Of a stretch of DNA of 64,000 bases, positions 45,668 through 54,611 are shown in pieces. The notes under the pieces were generated by a model. That model did no database searches, had not been told where the DNA came from, and saw nothing but the letters and a program-made list of their open reading frames with translations. The translations under genes and the position numbers were made by a program. The stretch comes from Arminella tubonensis. Lineage in GTDB: Bacteria; Pseudomonadota; Alphaproteobacteria; Rhizobiales; Rhizobiaceae. The stretch spans positions 434,001 to 498,000 of the forward strand of contig NZ_PCDP01000035.1 in NCBI RefSeq assembly GCF_003240585.1. Reading direction: 5' to 3'. Each line of letters starts with the position of its first letter. Position 1 is the stretch's first letter.

Positions 45668-46606
45668 TTAATCAGCATGGCCTTCGCCTGGAGGGTTCGG
45701 CGAAAGCGATGATCGCCCATCTTTCAGAGCTTCCGCAAACTCCGCGACAATGGCTTTTATCAAGCGCCCGGTGATCCTGTCCTTCTGCCAAAGCGCCGTC
45801 ATTTCGACAGGCGAAGGTTCCCATTCCGGCAGGACGCGGACAAGTTCACCGGACCTCAGGGCAGGTTCGATCATGAACGTCGGTAAATTGGCGATGCCGA
45901 GGCCTGCGATCGCTGCCTGAATGAGTATCGTTTGTCGGTTCGCCGCGAAACTGATCCTTGGGCTGACCGTCGTTGTGACACCGTGACGGTTTCGCAAATC
46001 CCATTCGACCAGATCGCGACGGATCGCAAGCGCAGGAATATCCTTCAGATCCTGCGGTTCCTTGAGATCGGAATGTGCCGCCAGATAATTGGAACTGGCG
46101 ACCAGCGTTCGCGGCAGGGTCGCGATCCTCTTGAAAACCAGCCCGGAGTCGGCGACCGGTCCCATTCGGACAACGAGGTCGTAGCCTTCCTCGATCAGCG
46201 AAACCCTCCGGTCGGCAAGCGTCATCTCGATCGTAACATCCGGATACCTGGTCTTGAAACGGATCAACGCGGGGGCAAGGACTTCCGTTGCCATGTCTGG
46301 CGGCAGCGAGAGACGAACCGCTCCCGACAAAGCCACACGTTCATCCTGTACCTCGGCAATGGCCTCTTCGGCCAGCATGAAGGCATTCCGGCTTCGGTCG
46401 TAGAGCTGCTGGCCATGCTCCGTCAGGACGACACCCTTCTTCGTCCGGCGAACCAGCCGGACGTTCAGGGTCTCTTCCAGTGCCGATAGTCGGCGAGAGA
46501 GCGTGGCCTTCGATATACCCGTGGCCCGTTCAGCCGCCCCAAGCCCGCCAGCTTGAACGACGCGAACGAACAGCGCGAGACCGTCGAAATCGCCGAATGT
46601 TTTCAT
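45668..46606 (-). CDS. LysR-family regulator, probably of the isochorismatase-pirin operon
   Basis: 312 residues from the ATG at 46606. HTH region at about 15-70 (GGLGAAERATGISKATLSRRLSALEETL) and a LysR substrate domain with the usual IQAAIAGLGIANLPTFM. The CrgA/YhaJ-like subgroup often responds to quinones, aldehydes or oxidative signals. Divergent by 111 bp from the hydrolase-pirin operon, with an 8-bp inverted repeat in the gap. Family secure, target inferred. Confidence 0.88.
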   Translation of the reverse strand: MKTFGDFDGLALFVRVVQAGGLGAAERATGISKATLSRRLSALEETLNVRLVRRTKKGVVLTEHGQQLYDRSRNAFMLAEEAIAEVQDERVALSGAVRLSLPPDMATEVLAPALIRFKTRYPDVTIEMTLADRRVSLIEEGYDLVVRMGPVADSGLVFKRIATLPRTLVASSNYLAAHSDLKEPQDLKDIPALAIRRDLVEWDLRNRHGVTTTVSPRISFAANRQTILIQAAIAGLGIANLPTFMIEPALRSGELVRVLPEWEPSPVEMTALWQKDRITGRLIKAIVAEFAEALKDGRSSLSPNPPGEGHAD

Positions 46607-46615
46607 GTTCCAATT

Positions 46616-46665
46616 ATGAAACGTAACGTCAGCATTTTTCAAGTCTCCCCCATCTATCGTTTCAT
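46616..46665. promoter_or_regulatory. Widely spaced inverted repeat in LysR/isochorismatase promoter
   Basis: ATGAAACG at 46616-46623 and its complement CGTTTCAT at 46658-46665, with near-matching AT-rich outer flanks, 34 nt apart. Fits binding of a LysR tetramer to two half-operators. Confidence 0.45.
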
Positions 46666-46717
46666 TAATACATTTGTCGGCGAGCAAATACGCTCTTTAA
46701 GCCAAGGAGATCACATC

Positions 46718-47311
46718 ATGTCCAAGCTGTTCACGCCTGAGAATTCTGCGCTGCTGCTGATCGATCATCAGGTCGGCACGATGCAACTGATCAAGAACAT
46801 CGACGTGGCTCGGGCCAAGCGCATGTCGCTGGCGCTGGCGAAGGCCGCCAGCATCCTGGGCATCCCGACCGTGCTGACATCCAGCCAGGAGGATCGTCTG
46901 CAGGGGCCGCTGCTGCCAGAGTTGAAGGACATTCTGCCGGATGCCTTCGAGAAGCGCGTCAAGCGCGAAGGCATCGTAAACGCTTGGACCGACGTGAATT
47001 TCAAGGCGGCCGTCGAGGCGACGGGGCGGAAGAACCTGATCATGACCGGCGTAACGACCGACGTCTGCCTCGTCTTTCCGGCGATCGACGCAGTTGCCGA
47101 GGGCTACAACGTGCAGGCGGTGATGGACGCTTCGGGTTCGCCCTACGAACTTTCCGAGGACATGTCACGCCGCCGCATGCAGGACGCCGGCGTCGTTCTG
47201 ACCGCAACCAACACCATGATCGCGGAACTCGCCCAGAACTGGGGCACCCCGGACGGGCAGAAGCTCATCCAGCTGCTGTTCACCGACGTTTTGCCGCCGA
47301 TCCAGTCGTGA
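46718..47311 (+). CDS. Isochorismatase-family cysteine hydrolase
   Basis: 197 residues from the ATG at 46718 (AAGGAGA 7 nt upstream). The Asp-Lys-Cys triad positions are visible: LLLIDHQVG near 16, FEKRVKREG near 76 and GVTTDVCLVFPAIDA near 119. Cytoplasmic hydrolase of the nicotinamidase/isochorismatase superfamily, often acting on amides or unknown substrates; the YcaC-like group is the closest I can suggest. Followed 35 bp later by a pirin gene, probably one operon. Confidence 0.87.
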   Translation: MSKLFTPENSALLLIDHQVGTMQLIKNIDVARAKRMSLALAKAASILGIPTVLTSSQEDRLQGPLLPELKDILPDAFEKRVKREGIVNAWTDVNFKAAVEATGRKNLIMTGVTTDVCLVFPAIDAVAEGYNVQAVMDASGSPYELSEDMSRRRMQDAGVVLTATNTMIAELAQNWGTPDGQKLIQLLFTDVLPPIQS

Positions 47312-47346
47312 CCGGCACCAGCCCGCCCGAAGCCGAGGGGTAGAAT

Positions 47347-48111
47347 ATGACCGTACAAGCAACGTCCGCCAAGGAGATTGGCATCGTACCGCCAGAGACA
47401 CACCTGGTGAGGGAGCACGGTCCGTTCCAACTCCGCCGGATCCGTCCCGGAATCACATTGGGACGGCCGAATGACGCAGGCTTCGGCGGGCTCGGAACAA
47501 TCGACCACGCAAAATTGCAGCCCGGCCTTGTCGTCAAGATGCATGAGCATCGCAATGACGAGATCATCAGCTATATGCGCGCTGGTCGCATGCAGCACAC
47601 CGACTCCGCCGGACACAGCGAAATCATATCTTCTGATCGCCTGATGGTGATGAATGCCGGCCACAGCTTCTCTCACGAAGAGGAAGTGGTCGGCGACGAT
47701 CAGATTGAAATGCTGCAGATTTTCGTCCGGCCAGAAGTCGCGAATATGGAACCGGGCGTTCAGTTCGCCGATCTGGACGAGACAGAGCGCTATGGTCAAT
47801 GGCGGCTCCTGACAGGGCCGGCCGGATCGGCAGCACCAACCTTCGTTCGCCAGGCCATCTACCTCTACGACACCCAACTAGCCGCAGGTGCAACCATCGA
47901 CGTGCCGTCGATGGAAGGTTTCGATCGCTGGCTCTATGTCTTCCGTGGCGAGGTCACGGCAGGCCCGCAGAAGGTCGGGTGGCGCACGGCGCTCATGATC
48001 GGTGCGGACGAACCGCAGTTCAAAGTGACGGCCACCCTGGATTCAGACCTTGTGGTCTTCCTCGTAAACCGCGGCGCGAAGTACTCGCGTGAAGGAACCA
48101 TGAGCGGCTGA
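47347..48111 (+). CDS. Pirin-family protein
   Basis: 254 residues, bicupin. The N-terminal metal site is intact (VVKMHEHRNDEIISYMRAGRM and MVMNAGHSFSHEE give the three His and one Glu of pirins), and the C-terminal cupin has VPSMEGFDRWLYVFRGEV. Some pirins are quercetin dioxygenases or redox-linked regulators; the role here is unknown. Second gene of the operon with the hydrolase. Confidence 0.87.
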   Translation: MTVQATSAKEIGIVPPETHLVREHGPFQLRRIRPGITLGRPNDAGFGGLGTIDHAKLQPGLVVKMHEHRNDEIISYMRAGRMQHTDSAGHSEIISSDRLMVMNAGHSFSHEEEVVGDDQIEMLQIFVRPEVANMEPGVQFADLDETERYGQWRLLTGPAGSAAPTFVRQAIYLYDTQLAAGATIDVPSMEGFDRWLYVFRGEVTAGPQKVGWRTALMIGADEPQFKVTATLDSDLVVFLVNRGAKYSREGTMSG

Positions 48112-48206
48112 GGGCGATCATTGCAAGTTGCGCCAAACGGCTGGCCGCTTCTCCTTGAAGGATTCGGATTCCCTTTTCCAATGCTCGAAGTGGCTGCGAT
48201 CGTACC

Positions 48207-48680
48207 TCAGCCGCGCCGAGCCGCCTTGATCGCCTCGACGTCGATCTTTCTCATGGTCATCATCGCATCAAAAGCACGCTTTGCTTCGCCGCCGCCAGCC
48301 GCCATTGCGTCAGTCAGCACGCGCGGAGTGATTTGCCAGGAAATCCCCCACTTGTCTTTGCACCAGCCGCATTGGCTCTCCTGGCCGCCATTGCCGACTA
48401 TGGCATTCCAGTAGCGGTCGGTCTCCTCCTGATCGTCGGTGGCGATCTGGAACGAGAAGGCTTCGCTATGCTTGAGCGCAGGCCCCCCGTTCAGGCCGAT
48501 ACAGGGGATACCCGCAACAGTGAATTCGACAACCAATACATCTCCCTGCTTGCCCGCTGGATAGTCTCCAGGTGCACGAATGACGGCGCCCACTGCGCTG
48601 TCGGGAAAGGTCTCCGCATAAAAGCGGGCGGCGGCCTCGGCGTCTTTGTCGTACCATACGCAGATCGTGTTCTTTGCCAT
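48207..48680 (-). CDS. VOC-family (PhnB/glyoxalase-like) protein
   Basis: 157 residues from the ATG at 48680 (GAGAGG upstream). MAKNTICVWYDKDAEAAARF and YAETFPDSAVGAV followed by CGWCKDKWGISWQITP are standard for the PhnB-like 3-demethylubiquinone-methyltransferase-like VOC group. No reaction can be assigned. Convergent with the pirin gene. Confidence 0.85.
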   Translation of the reverse strand: MAKNTICVWYDKDAEAAARFYAETFPDSAVGAVIRAPGDYPAGKQGDVLVVEFTVAGIPCIGLNGGPALKHSEAFSFQIATDDQEETDRYWNAIVGNGGQESQCGWCKDKWGISWQITPRVLTDAMAAGGGEAKRAFDAMMTMRKIDVEAIKAARRG

Positions 48681-48899
48681 TACGTGGTCCTCTCGCTGTT
48701 CGTTTCCCATTACCTTTCTGAACTAGGAGACAAACCGTTTTTCTCCAGTCCATGTAGACACATGCCCGCGAACAGTCCCGGAGCCTGGCTTGACAGTTCC
48801 AGGAGATCGTTTCAAAACAATACCCATGGGGTCGCGATCACCCCACGAGGCGACAGCCGAAGTATCGCGTCCGACAACCGATCAACGGAAGGACGCGTC

Positions 48900-49721
48900 A
48901 TGTCTTCATTCCTGGAAATATCCCCTGACAAACTTATACGCCTGATCGGCACTCCCAACTGCCCGGCGCTCATCGACGTTCGCACAGACGAGGATTTCGA
49001 GGCCGATCCACGCCTGGTTCCCGGGTCTGTCCGACGCGACTACAGGACCCTCGACAGGTGGGCCGGGTCGCTCGCGGGACTGACGGCGATCGTCATCTGC
49101 CAGCGCGGCCAGAAGCTCAGCCATGGCGTGGCTGCCTGGCTTCGACAAGCAGGAATTCCGGCCGACAGCCTGGAAGGCGGTTTTGAGGCGTGGACCGCGC
49201 AGAACCTCCCGGCCGTCCCCGTCATGCTGCTGCCTCCACGAAACGGCTCGGGACAGACAGTGTGGGTCACGAGGGCGCGTCCCAAGATCGATCGCATAGC
49301 CTGCCCGTGGCTCATTCGCCGTTTTGTCGATCCAAACGCAATGTTCCTGTTCGTGCCGCCGTCCGAAGTCGAGATGGTCGCGGATCGTTTCGGCGCGGCA
49401 CCCTTCGATATCGATGCAGACGTCAGGTGGAGCCACCGCGGCGAGCTTTGCACATTCGACGTCATGGTCGAGGAGTTCGGGCTCTCCTCCCCGGCACTAC
49501 TCCGATTGGCAACCATAGTCCGGGCCGCGGACACCGCCCGTCTCGACCTTGCCCCCGAAGCACCCGGTCTGCTGGCAGCGTCGCTCGGACTGTCCCGGAT
49601 GTATGCCGACGACCAGGAACAACTCGAAGCGGGCCTCCTGCTATACGACGCATTCTACCGATGGTGCAGGGACGCGACTGACGAGACGCACAACTGGCCA
49701 GCCGGAAAGAAAGGAGCCTGA
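48900..49721 (+). CDS. Rhodanese-ChrB fusion, chromate resistance protein
   Basis: 273 residues from the ATG at 48900 (GGAAGGA upstream). An N-terminal rhodanese-like domain (about 5-110) with the active-site loop VICQRGQKLSHGVA is followed by the ChrB C-terminal domain (about 120-270; WVTRARPKIDRIACPWLIRRF and FDVMVEEFGL). ChrB proteins are chromate-linked sensors/regulators; here the usual N-terminal half is replaced by rhodanese. The stop lies 1 nt before the GTG of chrA, so the genes are coupled. Role in chromate sensing or reduction is inferred. Confidence 0.85.
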   Translation: MSSFLEISPDKLIRLIGTPNCPALIDVRTDEDFEADPRLVPGSVRRDYRTLDRWAGSLAGLTAIVICQRGQKLSHGVAAWLRQAGIPADSLEGGFEAWTAQNLPAVPVMLLPPRNGSGQTVWVTRARPKIDRIACPWLIRRFVDPNAMFLFVPPSEVEMVADRFGAAPFDIDADVRWSHRGELCTFDVMVEEFGLSSPALLRLATIVRAADTARLDLAPEAPGLLAASLGLSRMYADDQEQLEAGLLLYDAFYRWCRDATDETHNWPAGKKGA

Positions 49722-49722
49722 T

Positions 49723-51135
49723 GTGACCGATGCCATCGACAGGATCGTCCCGAATTCCGCGCCCAAAGCCTATGACCATGGCATCTCGTTCGGCGAGGCC
49801 TTCAGGGTGTGGCTCCGGATCGCGGCGTTGAGTTTCGGGGGGCCGGCGGGACAGATCGCGATCATGCATCGCATCCTTGTCGAGGAGAAACGCTGGATAG
49901 GCGAGCATCGCTTTCTCCATGCTCTCAACTACTGCATGCTCTTGCCGGGGCCAGAGGCGCAGCAGCTCGCCATCTATATCGGTTGGCTCCTCCACCGGAC
50001 GGCAGGCGGCCTTGTCGCAGGCATTCTGTTCGTTCTGCCGGGCTTTCTCGCCATTCTCGGCCTCAGCTATGTCTATGCGGCCTTCGGCAATGTCACCATC
50101 GTCGAAGGGTTGTTCTTTGGCCTGAAGGCTGCAGTGCTCACAGTCGTTGTGCAGGCGGTATTTAGAATCGGCGGTCGGGCGCTGAAGAACAGGCTGATGA
50201 TCGGGATTGCAGCCGCGGCCTTCATTGCAATCTTCGTGTTCAGAGTGCCGTTTCCACTGATCATCCTGACCGCCGGCATCGTCGGCTACATCGGTGGTCG
50301 CTCGGGCTCGCCGCTGTTCCGGGTCGGCGGCGGCCACAAGGGTGGATCGGGGCCGATGTTGGCGGACAGGGATTCGGCGCTCGGAGAAGAGATGCCACCA
50401 CATGCCCGTCCGAACCTGGTGTGGTCTCTGAAGATCTCGGCCGTCTTACTGGCGCTCTGGCTGGCGCCCATTGCGCTGCTATACGCCTATCTCGGCCCGC
50501 AGGACGTATTCACCCAGATCAGCGTCTTCTTCAGCAAGATGGCAGTCGTGACGTTCGGCGGAGCCTATGCGGTTCTAGCCTACGTGGCTCAGCAGGCAGT
50601 CCAGAACTTCGGATGGTTGAAGCCCGGCGAGATGCTCGACGGTCTCGGAATGGCGGAAACCACGCCGGGGCCGCTGATCATGGTGGTCCAGTTCGTGGGC
50701 TTCATGGGGGCCTACCGTGATCCGGGATCGCTCAACCCGATGATGGCGGCGACGCTTGCCGCTGTCCTGACGACTTGGGTAACCTTCATCCCTTGCTTCC
50801 TCTGGATTTTTCTCGGAGCGCCCTTCATCGAACAACTGCGTGGCAACGTCGCGCTGACGGGCGCCATGTCCGCCATTACCGCAGCCGTGGTTGGCGTCAT
50901 CCTCAACCTGGCCGTTTGGTTCGCTCTTCATACGCTGTTCGCTGACAATGCGGTCTGGAAGGCCGGCCCCGTCTCGATCGACGTTCCGGTTCTCAGCTCG
51001 ATCGTGCTGCCGTCGCTTATCCTCTCGATAGCGGCAGCCCTTGCCATCTTCCGCTTCAAGGCATCGGTGATCGTCACGCTACTGGCTTGCGCCTTCGCGG
51101 GAATGGCCTGGACCTTGATGACCGGGGGAGCCTAG
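49723..51135 (+). CDS. chrA: Chromate efflux transporter ChrA
   Basis: 470 residues starting with GTG at 49723 (AAAGGAGC 7 nt upstream; an ATG at 49721 is followed at once by TGA). Long-chain CHR-family transporter with two homologous halves: FGEAFRVWLRIAALSFGGPAG and MHRILVEEKRWIGEHRFL in the first, KMAVVTFGGAYAVLAYVAQQA and LGMAETTPGPLIM in the second. Exports chromate across the inner membrane. In one operon with the rhodanese-ChrB gene. Confidence 0.92.
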   Translation: MTDAIDRIVPNSAPKAYDHGISFGEAFRVWLRIAALSFGGPAGQIAIMHRILVEEKRWIGEHRFLHALNYCMLLPGPEAQQLAIYIGWLLHRTAGGLVAGILFVLPGFLAILGLSYVYAAFGNVTIVEGLFFGLKAAVLTVVVQAVFRIGGRALKNRLMIGIAAAAFIAIFVFRVPFPLIILTAGIVGYIGGRSGSPLFRVGGGHKGGSGPMLADRDSALGEEMPPHARPNLVWSLKISAVLLALWLAPIALLYAYLGPQDVFTQISVFFSKMAVVTFGGAYAVLAYVAQQAVQNFGWLKPGEMLDGLGMAETTPGPLIMVVQFVGFMGAYRDPGSLNPMMAATLAAVLTTWVTFIPCFLWIFLGAPFIEQLRGNVALTGAMSAITAAVVGVILNLAVWFALHTLFADNAVWKAGPVSIDVPVLSSIVLPSLILSIAAALAIFRFKASVIVTLLACAFAGMAWTLMTGGA

Positions 51136-51250
51136 TTTCGACAGACCAAGCAACGGCAGCGTTGTGCATGCAAATCACCCGCCCGATAAATTGCAAGCCG
51201 ACTGCCGCGAGCATCTCCGATCGGCTCAAAGCTGGCATCGGCCATCAAGT

Positions 51251-51290
51251 CAGGCCCTCCGCCACGAGTGAGAGCGTGGCGAAGGGCCTG
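51251..51290. terminator. Long hairpin between convergent chrA and aldo/keto reductase genes
   Basis: CAGGCCCTCCGCCACG and CGTGGCGAAGGGCCTG form a 16-bp stem with one mismatch and an 8-nt loop. No clear T-run. It sits between the two convergent stops and could end transcription from both sides. Confidence 0.6.
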
Positions 51291-51306
51291 GGACTTTCGC
51301 ATATCA

Positions 51307-52182
51307 TCAGGCGGCGCTGGTCGCTATCAGGTCCAATTCCTTGACCGCGTCATCCGGCAGGACGAGGCCGGCGGCGGCGAGATTTTCCCTGAGATGACCG
51401 ACAGACGAGGTACCGGGGATCAGCAGGATGTTCGGCGAGCGACGCAGCAGCCAGGCGAGCGCGACCTGCATGGGTGTGGCACCGAGGCGTGCGGCGACGT
51501 CAGACAGGGTGGACGACTGCAGCGGGGTGAACCCGCCGAGCGGGAAGAACGGCACATAGGCGATGCCGTCCCGCGCAAGATCGTCGATCAGGGCATCGTC
51601 GCCCCGATGTGCCAGATTGTACTGGTTTTGCACGCAAACGATCTCGGTAATCCCGCGACCTTCCGCGAGCTGCTTCGCCGTGACGTTGCTGAGCCCGACG
51701 TGACGGACCAGACCTTGCCGCTGGAGGTCGGCGAGGATTGTAAGAGGCGCCTCTATCGACCCTTCGGCAGGTCCATGCACGTCGAACATGATCCGAAGGT
51801 TGACCACCTCAAGCACATCCAGGCCCAGATTGCGGAGATTGTCGTGTACCGCCTCCGTCAACTCTTCCCGCGAGAAGGCCGGGATCCAGGATTTATCCGT
51901 GCCGCGCCGAGCGCCGAGCTTCGTGACTATGACCAGATCGTCGCGATAAGGGTGGAGCGCTTCGCGGATGATCTGGTTGGTAACGTGCGGGCCGTAGAAG
52001 TCGCTGGTGTCGATGTGGTCGACCCCCGAGGCAACGGCTTCGCGCAACACAGCCAAGGCCGCACCATGATCCCTGGGTGGACCGAACACGCCGGGGCCTG
52101 CGAGTTGCATGGCGCCGTAGCCGAGCCGTTTGACGCGGCGATCGCCGAGAGTGAACATGCCGGACTGATCGATAATGGACAT
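51307..52182 (-). CDS. Aldo/keto reductase
   Basis: 291 residues, (beta/alpha)8 NADPH-dependent reductase. Visible are the catalytic Asp and Tyr in HIDTSDFYGPH near 56-66 and the Lys in VIVTKLGARRG near 86; the usual catalytic His is replaced by Asn in EVVNLRIM, as in a subgroup of this family. Cofactor loop: LLIPGTSSVGHLREN near 255. GGAG precedes the ATG. Divergent from a LysR gene 96 bp away, which probably controls it. Substrate unknown. Confidence 0.88.
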   Translation of the reverse strand: MSIIDQSGMFTLGDRRVKRLGYGAMQLAGPGVFGPPRDHGAALAVLREAVASGVDHIDTSDFYGPHVTNQIIREALHPYRDDLVIVTKLGARRGTDKSWIPAFSREELTEAVHDNLRNLGLDVLEVVNLRIMFDVHGPAEGSIEAPLTILADLQRQGLVRHVGLSNVTAKQLAEGRGITEIVCVQNQYNLAHRGDDALIDDLARDGIAYVPFFPLGGFTPLQSSTLSDVAARLGATPMQVALAWLLRRSPNILLIPGTSSVGHLRENLAAAGLVLPDDAVKELDLIATSAA

Positions 52183-52278
52183 GAGCTAGCTCCTTTCAAG
52201 AGATGGCACCAAGATAGGCGTTGGAGGTGCGTATGAAAATGGGGTACAATCTGCACAGGCTGTGCGGAGTGGCGAACA

Positions 52279-53190
52279 ATGAAAATCGATCTTGGTGATC
52301 TTGACGCCTTCGTAGCCGTGGCGCGTGCCGGCGGTTTTCGCGAGGGCGCACGCGCAAATGGCGGCAGCGCCTCCTTCCTCAGCGAAGCGGTGCGTCGCCT
52401 GGAAGCCCAACTCGGCGTCAGGCTGCTCAACCGGACGACGCGCAGCGTTGCCCCGACCGAAGCAGGCAAAGGCTTGCTGGAGCGGCTCGGCCCGGCCTTG
52501 ACCGAGGTGGAGCAAGCCCTCGACGTGGTCAACGGTTTTCGAGACAGGCCGGCGGGTGCGTTGCGCCTCAATGTGCCGGTCAGCGCGGCGCGGCTGGTGC
52601 TGCCCAGCATCGTTCCGCGGTTCCTCGCAGCCTATCCCGACATCCGGCTGGAGGTGGTCACCGACGAGAGCTTCGTGGACGTGCTCGCGGCCGGATGCGA
52701 CGCCGGCATCCGCTATGACGAGCGGCTGGAGCAGGACATGATTGCCGTACCGATCGGGCCACGCACCCAGCGCTTTGCCACCGCAGCGTCGCCGGCCTAC
52801 CTTGATCGCAGTGGCCGGCCGCAACACCCGAGCGAATTGCTCGACCATGCCTGTCTGCGCGGCCGTTTTGCGAGCGGCGCGATGACGACACCGTGGGAAT
52901 TCGAACGCGACGGCGAGGTGGTGCGAGTCGACCCGACGGGTCCGTTGATCGTCCGGGTCGGCGGCGCGATGGATCTAGCCGTTGACGCAGCGATTGCCGG
53001 TACCGGTGTCGTCAGCCTCTTCGAGGACTGGCTGCGCCCCTATTTTGACAGCGGCGTCCTCGAGCCCATCCTCGAACCATGGTGGCAACGCTTCTCCGGG
53101 CCGTTCCTCTACTATCCCGGGCGCCGCCTGGTGCCAGCGCCTCTCAGGGCATTCATCGACTTCGTCAAGGCAGAGCCGAACCAGGCTTGA
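52279..53190 (+). CDS. LysR-family regulator, divergent from aldo/keto reductase
   Basis: 303 residues. HTH in the first 60 residues (AFVAVARAGGFREGARANGG, then SFLSEAVRRLEAQLG), then a LysR substrate domain (RLNVPVSAARLVLPSIVPRF and GIRYDERLEQDMIAVPIG). The AafR/PA0477-like group commonly sits opposite the gene it controls. Convergent with the virB operon, which ends 55 bp further on. Confidence 0.88.
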   Translation: MKIDLGDLDAFVAVARAGGFREGARANGGSASFLSEAVRRLEAQLGVRLLNRTTRSVAPTEAGKGLLERLGPALTEVEQALDVVNGFRDRPAGALRLNVPVSAARLVLPSIVPRFLAAYPDIRLEVVTDESFVDVLAAGCDAGIRYDERLEQDMIAVPIGPRTQRFATAASPAYLDRSGRPQHPSELLDHACLRGRFASGAMTTPWEFERDGEVVRVDPTGPLIVRVGGAMDLAVDAAIAGTGVVSLFEDWLRPYFDSGVLEPILEPWWQRFSGPFLYYPGRRLVPAPLRAFIDFVKAEPNQA

Positions 53191-53245
53191 TGGCACTGCA
53201 GCGGCTTGGAAAATAAGTCGCCAAATTCTCTCCCTGCCGGCGAGC

Positions 53246-54412
53246 CTAACGATTGCGCCCTTGCCGGTTGATGGCGAGATTGCGATCCTGAATATCCCGT
53301 ATCAGCGTGTCGCTTACCTCTGATGCAGATTGCTGTCCGCCGAAAGACGAGGCTGGCATGCCGCCTGCGCCCTGTTGCCGTGATTTTGAATTTGCCCAGC
53401 GTGCGCTGCCTCTTCCCATGGCGGCTGGAAAGGCGTCAAAGGCACGGCTTGCGCCTGTCTGGATGGCATCGTCGATCCATTTCTGCGCGCCGCCCGCAAT
53501 GCGTGCACTTAAGGGAACGATCTGTATCAGGAGAAACAACCCCGAGAAACATACTAGAACAAAGGGCGCGATTTCTTTCATGCCTGGCACGCCGCCGCGT
53601 TCCATCGATACGTTCAAGGCGATGACGATGTCCTTGATGACAATCAGAAAGAAACCCAGGAATGCGTAGAAGAAAATCGGGACGACCATGGTCTGGACTG
53701 CGGTTGTCAGCCACCCGGAGAAGAACCGTGAAACGCCTTGGAAGAGAAGCAGCACGATGAAGACCGGCGCCATGGCAAGCACAACCCACAGAGCCACCTT
53801 GCAGAATAGCATCAGAAACACCGCGTATCCCACGAACAGGGCGGCAACGATCCAGACGATGGCCGAATAGATCGACGACCCCAGGGCCTCGGGAGGCTGT
53901 GCCGCGCCAGCTGCCGGCACCGGTGATGCCGGTTCGCCGGCAGGCGGTGCGGGTTTCTCTGCCGCGGGCTGCTTGGCCAGAACCGGGCGTTGGCCGGATA
54001 TCTTTGTCGATGCCTGCACCGCAATTCGGTAAAAATCATAAAGATCCCGCTCAACGGTCATTTGCGACATCGAGCCGCGGCCTACATTGACGATATTGTT
54101 CATCATGACGGCACTGATGGAGGAGGGAATATCGGTGATGACCCGGTAGACCACCGTTTGAATAGGTCCCCATCCCGTGGCGATCGAGAAGATGACGGCG
54201 ATGCGGAAGAAGCGAAAGGCAATTTCAATGACGCTGCCTTCGCCCTTGCCCTGCCAGAACCTGACACCCCAAAACACCAGGTACAGCACGAGCAAGCCCG
54301 ACAGTACCGGCGCGATCTGGCTTGCAAAGGCCCCATAGGTCGACGCCGTAAAGCTCTTGCCGAGACGATCTATGCTGTCCGACATGAGAGCGATGTAATT
54401 GGGCGTTTCCAT
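53246..54412 (-). CDS. virB6: Type IV secretion inner-membrane protein VirB6
   Basis: 388 residues, polytopic (five or six helices), VirB6/TrbL family. The N-terminus METPNYIALMSDSIDRLGKS and the first helix PVLSGLLVLYLVFWGVRFWQG are typical, as is the central Trp-containing helix FCKVALWVVLAMAPVFIVLL. A Pro/Ala-rich loop at about 125-155 (KPAPPAGEPASPVP) is likely periplasmic. Forms part of the inner-membrane channel. Last gene of the permuted virB operon. The upstream lipoprotein frame overlaps its first 188 bp. Confidence 0.88.
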   Translation of the reverse strand: METPNYIALMSDSIDRLGKSFTASTYGAFASQIAPVLSGLLVLYLVFWGVRFWQGKGEGSVIEIAFRFFRIAVIFSIATGWGPIQTVVYRVITDIPSSISAVMMNNIVNVGRGSMSQMTVERDLYDFYRIAVQASTKISGQRPVLAKQPAAEKPAPPAGEPASPVPAAGAAQPPEALGSSIYSAIVWIVAALFVGYAVFLMLFCKVALWVVLAMAPVFIVLLLFQGVSRFFSGWLTTAVQTMVVPIFFYAFLGFFLIVIKDIVIALNVSMERGGVPGMKEIAPFVLVCFSGLFLLIQIVPLSARIAGGAQKWIDDAIQTGASRAFDAFPAAMGRGSARWANSKSRQQGAGGMPASSFGGQQSASEVSDTLIRDIQDRNLAINRQGRNR

Positions 54413-54611
54413 GGGGTCTCTGCTCCGAACGCCAGGGATTGAAGAGATAGATTATTGCCTCGTTCACCCGTCTGAGTGGTCCGCAATCGTCCGCCCCGAG
54501 CGAAGAGGAAAGGCCGGAGAGGGAGCAGGGCATCTTGAGTTTTTGATTGCCGGCGCAGGCGGTGCAAACCACCGATATGCAGGCCAGCAGGCAAAGGGTC
54601 GAAATCTTCAT
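54225..54611 (-). CDS. Small lipoprotein in the T4SS operon (VirB7-like or exclusion-type)
   Basis: The ATG overlaps the virB4 stop by 4 nt, so it is probably translated. The start is a lipoprotein signal with lipobox VCTAC (Cys near residue 19), followed by a short Cys-containing mature part (KMPCSLSG, DDCGPLRRVNEAIIYLF). After about residue 65 the frame runs 188 bp into virB6 in another frame and becomes low-complexity and basic, so the native stop has perhaps been lost; only the first ~65 residues look genuine. It stands where virB5 would be expected and may supply the VirB7 function. Confidence 0.6.
   Translation of the reverse strand: MKISTLCLLACISVVCTACAGNQKLKMPCSLSGLSSSLGADDCGPLRRVNEAIIYLFNPWRSEQRPHGNAQLHRSHVGQHRSSRQELYGVDLWGLCKPDRAGTVGLARAVPGVLGCQVLAGQGRRQRH

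Noticed and set aside
48333-48899. Upstream extension of the rhodanese-ChrB frame by 189 codons
   Set aside because: It crosses the oppositely oriented VOC gene; the ATG at 48900 has a good ribosome site and begins the rhodanese domain.
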